From contig NZ_CP089848.1 in assembly GCF_021266465.1 (NCBI RefSeq), positions 1,674,001 through 1,738,000 of the forward strand: 64,000 nt of DNA, given 5' to 3'. The translations under genes were made by a program, and so were the position numbers. Origin of the DNA: Paralcaligenes sp. KSB-10 (lineage in GTDB: Bacteria > Pseudomonadota > Gammaproteobacteria > Burkholderiales > Burkholderiaceae_B). Positions 35,165 to 41,989 of this stretch are shown piece by piece. Under the pieces are notes generated by a model that searched no databases, was not told the DNA's origin, and worked only from the letters and a program-made list of their open reading frames with translations. The stretch's first letter is position 1, and the number at the start of each line of letters is the position of its first letter.

Positions 35165-35932
35165 TCAGCCCGCGACACAAGCGCGTTCGAGCAGCATCGA
35201 GTCGCCAGTTGACAGGTCGCTGCCCATCAGGTCGCGCGGGGAGGTCGCGGCAAGCCACGCGATCACACCGGCCGACAACTCCGGCGGCGCCAGCTTTTCC
35301 CGCGGCACGCGGCTGATCTCGTTGATACCCACGTTACGGATGCGCACTTGCATTTCGGTATCGACCAGCCCCGGTTGTAGGCTGTAGACCGAAAGGCCCT
35401 GTTTGCCATATTCATTGAGCAACGAGCGGCTCAGCATATAAAGCCCGGCTTTCGCACTGCAGTAGGCTGACCATCCGTCGCGGGGTGCGTGCGCCGCGCC
35501 GGTCGAAATATTCACGATGGTGCCCTGACGTCGGAGCAATTCGGGCAGTGCGGCGTGAATGACGTTATACGGGCCGACAAGATTGACCGAAATGGCCTGT
35601 TCCCATTCGGCGGGGTCGGTCTGCGCCAGTGGCGCCTGAGGTTCGACCTGGCCTGCGTTGTTGATGACTATGTCGAGCCTACCCCAGGCCTCAAGCGTGC
35701 TGGCGATGCAGCGCTCGACTGAGGCATGGTCGGCTACATCGCAGGTTTCGACCCGGCATGCAATGCCGAGTTTTCCGACGGCGTCGGCGGTGCCATGAGC
35801 CGCTTCGGGTTTTCGCACAGCGAGCACAGATGCTATACCGCGCCGAGCCAATGCCACGGCCGTGGCGGCGCCGATTCCGCGCGCGGCTCCGGTTACCAGG
35901 GCGACCCGGCCTTCGGGCTTAATGTTAGCCAT
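35165..35932 (-). CDS. SDR family oxidoreductase
   Basis: Classical short-chain dehydrogenase, 255 residues from MANIKPEGRVALVTGAARGI at 35932. It has the TGAARGIGAA cofactor motif, NNAG (DIVINNAGQVEPQ), Ser in NISTGAAH, Tyr-x-x-x-Lys in WSAYCSAKAGLYMLSRSL and the PGLVDTEM loop. An upstream reading to 36178 would overlap most of the gntR gene and is rejected. It overlaps the gntR stop by 8 nt, so it is translationally coupled. Substrate unknown. Confidence 0.88.
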   Translation of the reverse strand: MANIKPEGRVALVTGAARGIGAATAVALARRGIASVLAVRKPEAAHGTADAVGKLGIACRVETCDVADHASVERCIASTLEAWGRLDIVINNAGQVEPQAPLAQTDPAEWEQAISVNLVGPYNVIHAALPELLRRQGTIVNISTGAAHAPRDGWSAYCSAKAGLYMLSRSLLNEYGKQGLSVYSLQPGLVDTEMQVRIRNVGINEISRVPREKLAPPELSAGVIAWLAATSPRDLMGSDLSTGDSMLLERACVAG

Positions 35933-36692
35933 GCAAATCCTCAGAAAACAAGTTGGTGACGAGAATCGAATCAGCGGCATCGGATAGGTCATGCCATATG
36001 GCCTGGGCAGCTGCGGCGCCATCGCGGCGCCGCAGTGCGCGCAGCACGTCGGTATGGTGGTGGTCGGCGATATCGATGCTGCGCTCGCCAGGTTTGAATA
36101 TCTGGTTGAGATATGGGCCGATCTGCATCCACAGGCTCTCGATGAAAGGCAGCATGACCAGGCTTTTGGCCGATTCATAGAGACGGAAGTGGAAACGGCG
36201 ATTAGCGGAGAGGTATAGCTCTTTTTCGCCAGAAGCTGCCGCGCGGCACATGTCTTCGTGATCGCGAGCCATGGCTTCGATGATGTCGGGGCCGATAAGC
36301 AACGCGGCTCGCTCGGTGATCATGGTTTCGAGACTGAGCCTAATCTGCAAAATCTCTTGAAAGCGTTCGCGCGACATCAGCGGCAGGATGACGGAACGAT
36401 TCGGCAGCAGTGTCAGGGCACGCTCGGCGACGAGCCGTTTCAAAGCGTCTCGCACCGGCATTACGCTGGTGCCGAATACTTGAGCGAGGCCACGAATAGT
36501 GAAGGTCTGGCCGGGCTTAAAGCGACCTTCCATCAGCGCCTCGCGCATGTTCTCGTATGCGGCATCTTCGAGATTGCCTTCGCGGTCGAGCGCAGGAGAC
36601 TCAGGAGCATGTTCTGTGTTGTTGCCCTCGGTAATGCTCAGTCTGCCAAGTACTGGACTGCGATCAAATACGGGATTGGAGTCGGGCTTCAA
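35925..36692 (-). CDS. GntR family regulator, FCD subfamily
   Basis: First gene and probable regulator of the SDR-BKACE-TauD-Bug operon. The 255 residues contain a winged helix near 45-110 (YENMREALMEGRFKPGQTFT, then IRGLAQVFGTSVMPVRDALK) and an all-helical FCD effector domain (RLSLETMITERAALLIGPDI, RFHFRLYESAKSLVMLPFIE, DIADHHHTDVLRALRRRDGA) with metal-binding His residues. Two identical TTGTTATAACAA palindromes lie upstream. Confidence 0.9.
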   Translation of the reverse strand: MKPDSNPVFDRSPVLGRLSITEGNNTEHAPESPALDREGNLEDAAYENMREALMEGRFKPGQTFTIRGLAQVFGTSVMPVRDALKRLVAERALTLLPNRSVILPLMSRERFQEILQIRLSLETMITERAALLIGPDIIEAMARDHEDMCRAAASGEKELYLSANRRFHFRLYESAKSLVMLPFIESLWMQIGPYLNQIFKPGERSIDIADHHHTDVLRALRRRDGAAAAQAIWHDLSDAADSILVTNLFSEDLHG

Positions 36693-36708
36693 AGGAATTC
36701 CATTTATT

Positions 36709-36720
36709 TTGTTATAACAA
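36709..36720. promoter_or_regulatory. Candidate GntR operator, proximal copy
   Basis: TTGTTATAACAA, a perfect 12-bp palindrome, 16 bp upstream of gntR. It fits the TNGTNNNNACNA shape of FCD-type GntR sites. From here to about 36960 the DNA is very AT-rich with no gene. Confidence 0.65.
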
Positions 36721-36934
36721 TACTAACAGAACCAAAAGACCAAAAACAAGGCCTTTTAATGCATTTTTATTTCAAAAATATATTAATTTAAAAATTAAAT
36801 TCTAATTTAAGGGTATTTAGGAAGATTTTAGATAATTAAAAATTAAATTGATATCACAATTTTTGTGAAAAACTCAAAAATCATTTCACTATCCAGAAAG
36901 CATCGTAAATAATGTCATGTAAATACGATTTTTA

Positions 36935-36946
36935 TTGTTATAACAA
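36935..36946. promoter_or_regulatory. Candidate GntR operator, distal copy
   Basis: Second TTGTTATAACAA, 226 bp from the first. The pair could allow looping over the AT-rich promoter region. Confidence 0.6.
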
Positions 36947-37029
36947 AATTCAGACCGCCTCCATCACACTGACAAGCTATTAGCGGCTGTTATGTGAAGA
37001 TACCGCCAAAAGTACCGCCTAAATGCCGG

Positions 37030-37148
37030 CACTGACTATCCGTTCAAACAGACGATCACAGACAACAAAAAACCCGCCATGCCAATAAGCATGCGGGTTT
37101 CGTATAGGGTTGCAGATGTCTGTATATTGATAGTTGGCGTCCCAGCAG
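37030..37148. repeat. Duplicate of the tRNA-Arg downstream region (att-like)
   Basis: 119 bp that align nearly end to end with 41430-41548, which covers the region just beyond tRNA-Arg, its terminator and the last bases of the tRNA gene. Both run CACTGACTATCC... ACCCGC hairpin ... GGTTGCAGATGTCTGTATA ... CCAGCAG, roughly nine in ten bases identical by eye. It suggests an old integration duplicate. The rest of 36960-37387 holds TACC-type short repeats (37005-37020, 37208-37230) but no gene. Confidence 0.75.
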
Positions 37149-37387
37149 ACGGCGAACTACGATTTGAACACCGCATGAATAAAACGGTATAGAAAAATTA
37201 ATATCTAAAAATACCTCCAAATGTACCCCCAAGGATCACGCATTGGGGTTGCAAAGCCACATTCAATGAAAGGTTGATAATTTTGTCCCATGGCGTTACA
37301 AACACATACAATCAGATGTAGTAGTGGGGAGCGTTATCTGATTAACAAAATAATCGGAGCTAGGCCTCCGCCTACGGGAAACCCAAG

Positions 37388-37768
37388 ATGAAAGCCGTAC
37401 CGAAATCTGAACTCACCCACGCCGCCACTCTAATCCTTCTCTGTGTTTCATCCGCAAGCGTATTTGCCGCCAAGGCATCATCCCTACCTGAGGATATTGA
37501 TAGCGGGAACTTTATGTATGAGATGTGCAAGGGAGGAAGCACCGGACGCGCAGAATGTGTTTTGTATACAGCCGGTCTTGCGCAAGGTATTGCGATACAG
37601 GCCATTGCCAACAAACAGACCCCTTCCTACTGCAAACCGGACAAGGTGACTTACGGCCAGGTCGCCGATATATTCATAAAGGCACTCCACGACGAGCCTG
37701 CTCTTAGACATCTTCCAGCTGCCGTTATCTTTTATGGAACGATGGTCAAGGTGTTTCCCTGCGAATGA
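37388..37768 (+). CDS. Rap1a/Tai-type immunity family protein
   Basis: A 126-residue exported protein with a signal peptide (ATLILLCVSSASVFAAKASS). The mature part matches the Rap1a/Tai layout: NFMYEMCKG, ECVLYTAGLAQGIAIQ, a Cys-Pro-like SYCKPDKVTYGQVADIF, EPALRHLPAAVIFYGTMV and a terminal FPCE, with four Cys for disulfides. Rap1a proteins of Serratia neutralise type VI secretion amidases. No cognate effector is adjacent, so it may be an orphan immunity gene on the island. Confidence 0.75.
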   Translation: MKAVPKSELTHAATLILLCVSSASVFAAKASSLPEDIDSGNFMYEMCKGGSTGRAECVLYTAGLAQGIAIQAIANKQTPSYCKPDKVTYGQVADIFIKALHDEPALRHLPAAVIFYGTMVKVFPCE

Positions 37769-37790
37769 TGCCCATGAGGATGCTGATTAA

Positions 37791-37940
37791 ATGATCCACA
37801 CAGTACACGACTGGATGCCAGAGGCAAATTACTGCTGTCAGGGTCGTGATTCTGGTTTGGCTTTGCTGGAAGGGGTCGGAACGTTCTGCTATTCGGATAG
37901 AGGAAAGAAGAGTTATGTGCGGAAATGCAGCAATTGCTGA
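37791..37940 (+). CDS. Possible small Cys-rich protein
   Basis: A 49-codon frame (MIHTVHDWMPEANYCCQGRD...), with GAGGA about 10 nt upstream of the ATG. The product has five Cys (YCC, TFCYS, KCSNC) spread like a small metal-binding module. It stands between the Rap1a gene and the ATPase gene, same strand. It may be chance; no family recognised. Confidence 0.35.
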   Translation: MIHTVHDWMPEANYCCQGRDSGLALLEGVGTFCYSDRGKKSYVRKCSNC

Positions 37941-37985
37941 GTCCGCTAGAGTTTCGTGCGCGAACGCGTTTCAGGAGAACTAGAG

Positions 37986-39650
37986 GTGGTAACAAACGTC
38001 GAAAATCAAATCAAGGTATCTGCGATCACATTTAACACCCCCCCATTTCGTAAACTTCGCAATTGCCGCATTGATATATCCGAAAGAATCACTCTCATCG
38101 CCGGTCACAACGGAATCGGTAAATCTACCATCCTCGGCCTGCTGTCTAACACTTTTGGACTTACGGACAGTGAGCAAAAAAGCTATTTTCGAGAACCGTT
38201 CTATACTAATATAGAGCGTATAATTTATGTCGCTCTTAACGAGGTCGATATCAACCAAGAGAGTCCAAGCGCAGCACCAATTGTGGATGCAGCCGTTGGA
38301 GAGCGGCTTGTGCGCAAGCGTTGTTCGCTAACACGTCGCAGCGAATATCGACGCGCAAGGATGGTTCCCCGTACGGTGGATCCAATTGATGATGATTGGA
38401 TTGGGCCTGATGCAAAAATCCCACTTCCAACCATCTATCTTGGCATGAGACGACTTGCTTCTGTCGGTGAGGCAGATGAAAAGGAAGTGACTAGCACCCC
38501 GCTCAAAGAGATGGAAGGGTCCGACCGTCAACTTATTGCTGATTTCGTAAATTCAGTGATTGTTGGCAGCGATGTGACCAGCGAAATCACACACCAATCG
38601 ATAAGAGGTGTTAGAAAACGCTCTGCCCACCCTGGCTATCCTGGACATGAAACGCTGGCGATTTCTATGGGGCAAGATAGCCTCGGCAGCATTGCCACAG
38701 CCCTAGCTTCATTCAATCGGCTGCAGAGAGAACTAGGAGATACCTATCCTGGCGGACTACTTATTATTGACGAAATGGACGTCGGGTTTCATCCGCATGC
38801 CATCGACAGGCTTATTCTTGCTCTCAAAACCAAGGCGAATCAATTACGTCTGCAGATCGTTGCTACGACGCATTCGCCGCGAATGATAGCTGCATTGCAT
38901 CCCGACGGAAAGGGAGATGGGCACGCCCCTGATTCGGTCGTATATTTGGTGGACACGAAGCATCCGCGGCTAGCGGAGGACCAGTCCTTAGACGCTATTC
39001 TGAGTGACATGGCGCTGGAGCCCGATGCAGACGAGACGGCATCGGTGAAGGATGCACAGAAGCTATGTGTTTATTTCGAAGATGTGGAAGCAAAGCAGTT
39101 CTGTGAGGCGTTGATCCCACGGGGAAAGCGAGGGGCATTGTCACGCAAACTAGGCCATTCCTTGAAATTAACTTCTCTTGGCGTTGGCGGGTCAATATTG
39201 GCAGCGTTGCCTAATAACGATCCAATTTTTTGCGATCGGGTCCTAGTCGTCGATAGCGATACGAAAGTTACAAAAAAGGCGGGGCGTCATGGAAATGTTG
39301 TCAAGCTACCATGCACACCGTCCGCCACTGGGACAGATAGATCGCCGGAAAACACTATCAAAAATTTCTTGCGAGCAATGTGTAGGGCAGACGACGGTCC
39401 ACTTTACGATGCGCTGCGCCTCCTGAAGACCAAAAATCCAACAAGCAACAAGATCACTAGCACTTTCTTCTTAGACGGAGACGGTTCAAACAATAATCGT
39501 GAAAAAAGCAAAGCGTGGTGGCGGAAACACTGGAAGGCTCTAAACAGCTGGGAAGTGTTAACTCTTTGGAGCAAAGTGTATTCTAAGGAAGCTGACGCAT
39601 TTGTTGCTGCATTCACTGCCGCCGCAGCACGCACAGCTGAACGCCTTTAA
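37986..39650 (+). CDS. AAA ATPase with C-terminal TOPRIM-like domain (OLD/PARIS-like)
   Basis: A 554-residue protein from GTG at 37986 with AGGAG 8 nt upstream. N-terminal ABC/SMC-type ATPase: Walker A GHNGIGKST near residue 45, a signature-like ISMGQDSLGSIATALASFNR, Walker B GGLLIIDEMDVGFHPHA and the switch HSPRMIAAL. A C-terminal TOPRIM-like part follows: LCVYFEDVEAKQFCEALIP (acidic Glu), DRVLVVDSDTK (DxD) and SPENTIKNFLRAM. The order is that of OLD nucleases and fused PARIS proteins. Known relatives act in phage defence. The adjacent methyltransferase suggests a two-gene system. The nuclease assignment is from motifs only. Confidence 0.8.
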   Translation: MVTNVENQIKVSAITFNTPPFRKLRNCRIDISERITLIAGHNGIGKSTILGLLSNTFGLTDSEQKSYFREPFYTNIERIIYVALNEVDINQESPSAAPIVDAAVGERLVRKRCSLTRRSEYRRARMVPRTVDPIDDDWIGPDAKIPLPTIYLGMRRLASVGEADEKEVTSTPLKEMEGSDRQLIADFVNSVIVGSDVTSEITHQSIRGVRKRSAHPGYPGHETLAISMGQDSLGSIATALASFNRLQRELGDTYPGGLLIIDEMDVGFHPHAIDRLILALKTKANQLRLQIVATTHSPRMIAALHPDGKGDGHAPDSVVYLVDTKHPRLAEDQSLDAILSDMALEPDADETASVKDAQKLCVYFEDVEAKQFCEALIPRGKRGALSRKLGHSLKLTSLGVGGSILAALPNNDPIFCDRVLVVDSDTKVTKKAGRHGNVVKLPCTPSATGTDRSPENTIKNFLRAMCRADDGPLYDALRLLKTKNPTSNKITSTFFLDGDGSNNNREKSKAWWRKHWKALNSWEVLTLWSKVYSKEADAFVAAFTAAAARTAERL

Positions 39651-39697
39651 AATGTGGCTGACCAAGCACATATGACACTGGTAGACTGCAATCTCTC

Positions 39698-40579
39698 ATG
39701 TATTCAAATAAGCTCTACACACCACTACGTTACCCTGGTGGGAAAGCCAAGTTTGCTCCATTCATTGCTAGCACAATGGAGGCGAATGGACTTGCCGGTG
39801 GCCATTACTTGGAGCCCTACGCGGGTGGCGCCGCCGTTGCATTGGAGCTTTTGTTTCACGGCTTCGCAGCGCATGTTCACATCAATGACTATGACCCAGC
39901 TGTCTACGATTTCTGGATTAGCGTGACACAGACGCCAGAAGCTGTCCTGAAATTAGTTCGCGACACGCCTGTTACTATGGAACAGTGGTATTACTGGCGT
40001 GACGTACTTCGCGGAAACGTTCAGGTTGATCAGCCTGAACGTGGATTCGCTACCCTGTTTATGAACCGCACCAATCGATCGGGAATCCTCAAGGCTGGGG
40101 TGATAGGTGGGCTTGAGCAGGCCGGCGCATACAAGCTTGACGCCCGCTTCAAAAAAGATGTGCTGGTCAAGCGCATTGAGAGAATCGCAGCCTCAGCAAA
40201 GAATATCACGGTATACAACGAAGACGCATTGACGCTGCTATCCAGGTGTCATCAGCTATTGCCAAAGTGTTCTTTAGTTTATCTGGACCCTCCGTATTAC
40301 ATGAAGGGACAAGGACTCTATCGGAACTTCTACGGACACGAAGATCACGAACAAATCGCTACCCTATTACAAAGACAAAGTGGAAAATTTAAACGACCCT
40401 GGGTAGTCTCATACGACAACGTTAAGGAAATCCAAACCATGTATGCCCTGTCTCGGTCTTTAACCTATGGTTTAAGCTACACCGCACAAAAACGGTACGT
40501 TGGATCCGAGATTATGTTCTTCAGCAACAATCTCCAAGTTTTAGACGATGAAATACCATCGATATCCCAATCTGCGTAA
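39698..40579 (+). CDS. D12-class DNA adenine N6-methyltransferase
   Basis: Dam/D12-type methyltransferase, 293 residues. It has LYTPLRYPGGKAKFAPFI near the start (the AdoMet-binding PGGK), YLEPYAGGAAVALELLF, FMNRTNRSGILKAGVIGG and the catalytic SLVYLDPPYYMKGQGLY (DPPY). The recognition site cannot be deduced. It starts 47 bp after the ATPase gene on the same strand, so the two probably form one transcript. The N-terminal start at 39698 has no strong ribosome-binding site. Orphan regulatory Dam is an alternative, but the partner argues for a defence role. Confidence 0.9.
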   Translation: MYSNKLYTPLRYPGGKAKFAPFIASTMEANGLAGGHYLEPYAGGAAVALELLFHGFAAHVHINDYDPAVYDFWISVTQTPEAVLKLVRDTPVTMEQWYYWRDVLRGNVQVDQPERGFATLFMNRTNRSGILKAGVIGGLEQAGAYKLDARFKKDVLVKRIERIAASAKNITVYNEDALTLLSRCHQLLPKCSLVYLDPPYYMKGQGLYRNFYGHEDHEQIATLLQRQSGKFKRPWVVSYDNVKEIQTMYALSRSLTYGLSYTAQKRYVGSEIMFFSNNLQVLDDEIPSISQSA

Positions 40580-40669
40580 TCGACATTAAAGCCAGCCTCA
40601 CAACTTTCCGCACCCCGGCGGGTTTTCTTCTGCCCCGCCCCCTATCAAGGGGTGCATCCAGCCGGATAC

Positions 40670-40945
40670 TCACACCCGATGAGTCCGCAGCCAATCCCGC
40701 AACGCACTATTCATCCGTGTCTGCCACCCTTCGCCCCCAGACTTGAATGCTTCGATAATATCCGCGTCATACCGCACCGTCAGCGCCACCTTGGGCGATT
40801 CGCTACGGGGGCGCCCGACTCGCTTTAATTGCTTTACTTCGGCCGAGCTCAGTTCGTAGGTGTCTGGGTCAGCCGCGATGCCGGCGTTGATCGCAGCATC
40901 TTCCTCAGGAGTTGGAACAATCGTTCCAGGTTTAAGCTTGGGCAT
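40670..40945 (-). CDS. brnA: BrnA family antitoxin
   Basis: Antitoxin of a type II module, 91 residues, ribbon-helix-helix DNA-binding protein. Features: acidic middle DAAINAGIAADPDTYELSSA, then GRPRSESPKVALTVRYDADI and IEAFKSGGEGWQTRMNSALR plus DWLRTHRV, the family's conserved C-terminus. It overlaps brnT by 14 bp and follows it, the usual toxin-first order. Confidence 0.92.
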   Translation of the reverse strand: MPKLKPGTIVPTPEEDAAINAGIAADPDTYELSSAEVKQLKRVGRPRSESPKVALTVRYDADIIEAFKSGGEGWQTRMNSALRDWLRTHRV

Positions 40946-41198
40946 AAATATTTACCTCCCTACTATTAGCCTTACGCAGGCTGATAATTCGGCGCTGCTC
41001 TTCACGGTCAACAAACACGACACAATGCAAGCGCTGACCAATGTAGCCCAGGGCAATCTGGCGTGCCTCTCCGTAAGGACGCCGTGCATCTTCCCAGACT
41101 ACAGCCTCATCCCATTCAAATCTCGCCGCCAATGTCAACGATACACCGTGTTTTTCACGGTTTACGATATCCTTGGCTGGATCGAATGTGATTTCCAT
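40932..41198 (-). CDS. brnT: BrnT family ribonuclease toxin
   Basis: RelE-fold mRNA interferase of the BrnTA module, 88 residues. It has FDPAKDIVNREKHGVSLTLA, FEWDEAVVWEDARRPYGEAR (conserved DxR...GE.R), ALGYIGQRLHCVVFVDREEQ and RRIISLRKANSREVNIY, the BrnT signature. A 19-bp palindrome lies just upstream. The start at 41198 is preceded by weak signals. Confidence 0.92.
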   Translation of the reverse strand: MEITFDPAKDIVNREKHGVSLTLAARFEWDEAVVWEDARRPYGEARQIALGYIGQRLHCVVFVDREEQRRIISLRKANSREVNIYAQA

Positions 41199-41206
41199 AT
41201 GATTAT

Positions 41207-41225
41207 TGTAGTTACACTAACTACA
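41207..41225. promoter_or_regulatory. BrnA/BrnT operator
   Basis: TGTAGTTACACTAACTACA, perfect 8-bp arms around CAC, 8 bp upstream of brnT. A further half site CGTAGTTA lies near 41243. BrnA is known to autorepress. Confidence 0.7.
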
Positions 41226-41429
41226 TAAGGCAAGGTATTTTCGTAGTTACTCAATTAAGCCAATCAAATCATCGACACAGGCGCCCTGAATAGGGGTAGG
41301 TGTGCCAAAACGGTACTAGCCTGAAACCGAACTAGCCGAAACCTACACCGAGTGTCTTTGAGCATCATGCGAGGGTACCTCCTACAAGCATGTCATCAGA
41401 TACCCCTAATGTACCCCCCAGTCGAACGC

Positions 41430-41548
41430 CACTGACTATCCATTCATGCAGACACTCACAGACAAAAAAAACCCGCTATGCCAATAAGTATGCGGGTTTC
41501 GTATAAGGTTGCAGATGTCTGTATACCGATATCTGGCGTCTCCAGCAG
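41430..41548. repeat. tRNA-proximal copy of the 119-bp repeat
   Basis: Aligns with 37030-37148, exactly 4400 bp away. It includes the tRNA-Arg terminator and the last 15 bp of tRNA-Arg (CCA end to T-arm). Upstream, 41375-41420 holds TACCTCC and TACCCCTAATGTACCCCCC, like recombinase arm-type motifs. No integrase gene is present. Confidence 0.75.
41464..41499 (-). terminator. Rho-independent terminator of tRNA-Arg
   Basis: Minus strand: AACCCGCATAC, loop, GTATGCGGGTT-like complement, then a run of Ts. It lies 35 bp past the tRNA 3' end. A copy with the same polarity is at 37065-37100. Confidence 0.8.
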
Positions 41549-41812
41549 GAATCGAACCTGCAATCTTCCCTTCATACCACTACGATTTTCATCGCCCGTC
41601 TGGTTTGTGGTCTGGACTCTATCTTAACCATGGCCTTGGCCGCAGGTTGCGCCTGTCGAGTCTCTACACGTTCCTGCATGGCAGGCTTCGCTCGGTATTG
41701 CCTCGTTTGCACAGGGGGTTCACCGACGTTAAGCGCATTCACGCTGGCCCTTTCGCTGCCAGGTGCCCAAAATTTCAGGAGGGGAAAGTTATATCCATTT
41801 AACTATGGAGAC
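41534..41812 (-). tRNA. tRNA-Arg(CCU), interrupted by a group I intron
   Basis: The exons are 41812-41777 (36 nt) and 41572-41534 (39 nt). Joined they give a 75-nt tRNA with encoded CCA: acceptor GTCTCCA pairs with TGGAGAC, D-arm GTTAAATGGATATAAC, anticodon stem-loop TTCCC-CTCCTAA-GGGAA with anticodon CCT (34-36), T-arm GCAGG-TTCGATT-CCTGC, discriminator G. It closely matches E. coli argW in layout. The break falls between positions 36 and 37. The gene decodes the rare AGG codon and is a frequent integration site. Confidence 0.93.
41573..41776 (-). other. Group I self-splicing intron in tRNA-Arg(CCU)
   Basis: A 204-nt insertion beginning GAAATTTTGGG after exon U36 and ending in G before A37, as group I introns do. 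Conserved elements on the minus strand: R-like GTGTAGAGACTCGAC at 41669-41655 and S element AAGATAGAGTCC at 41625-41614; GACTC and GAGTC form P7. A P2-type hairpin CTGGC-AGCGAAAG-GGCCAG follows the 5' end. Size and position match the known tRNA-Arg(CCU) intron of Agrobacterium and the 205-nt Azoarcus tRNA-Ile intron. It encodes no endonuclease. Confidence 0.88.
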
Positions 41813-41873
41813 GTATGCAAAGCGGAAGTATAGCAAGAAGCGCATGCTGTCTTGGGCTGGTGCCAAACAGACC

Positions 41874-41914
41874 ATCAAAAACAAGCCCCGCGGCAAGAAA
41901 CCAGCGGGGCTTGT
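41874..41914 (-). terminator. Rho-independent terminator after the Bug gene
   Basis: Minus strand: ACAAGCCCCGC and GCGGGGCTTGT, an 11-bp perfect stem with a 12-nt loop, then TTTTTGATGG. It lies 76 bp beyond the Bug gene at 41990 and just upstream of tRNA-Arg. Confidence 0.85.
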
Positions 41915-41989
41915 CGGCAGCCTGAAAACCGGACCTCGAAATCGGCGCCAAAACGCCGGATCTTGCAAGGCCCGCAGGCAGCACAGGTG

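Noticed and set aside
35165-36178. 337-residue reading of the SDR gene
   Set aside because: The extra 82 residues lie antiphase in gntR and do not resemble an SDR N-terminus; the family start is at 35932.
40592-40669. C-rich imperfect hairpins between the methyltransferase and brnA
   Set aside because: Stems are short and mismatched with no clear U-tract; not called as terminators.
37388-41198. CRISPR or integrase within the accessory region
   Set aside because: No regularly spaced repeats and no tyrosine or serine recombinase motif found; xerD at 10.9 kb is the housekeeping enzyme.
41509-41802. 97-codon open frame across the tRNA-Arg locus
   Set aside because: It lies antisense to the tRNA exons and the group I intron, which explain the sequence fully.
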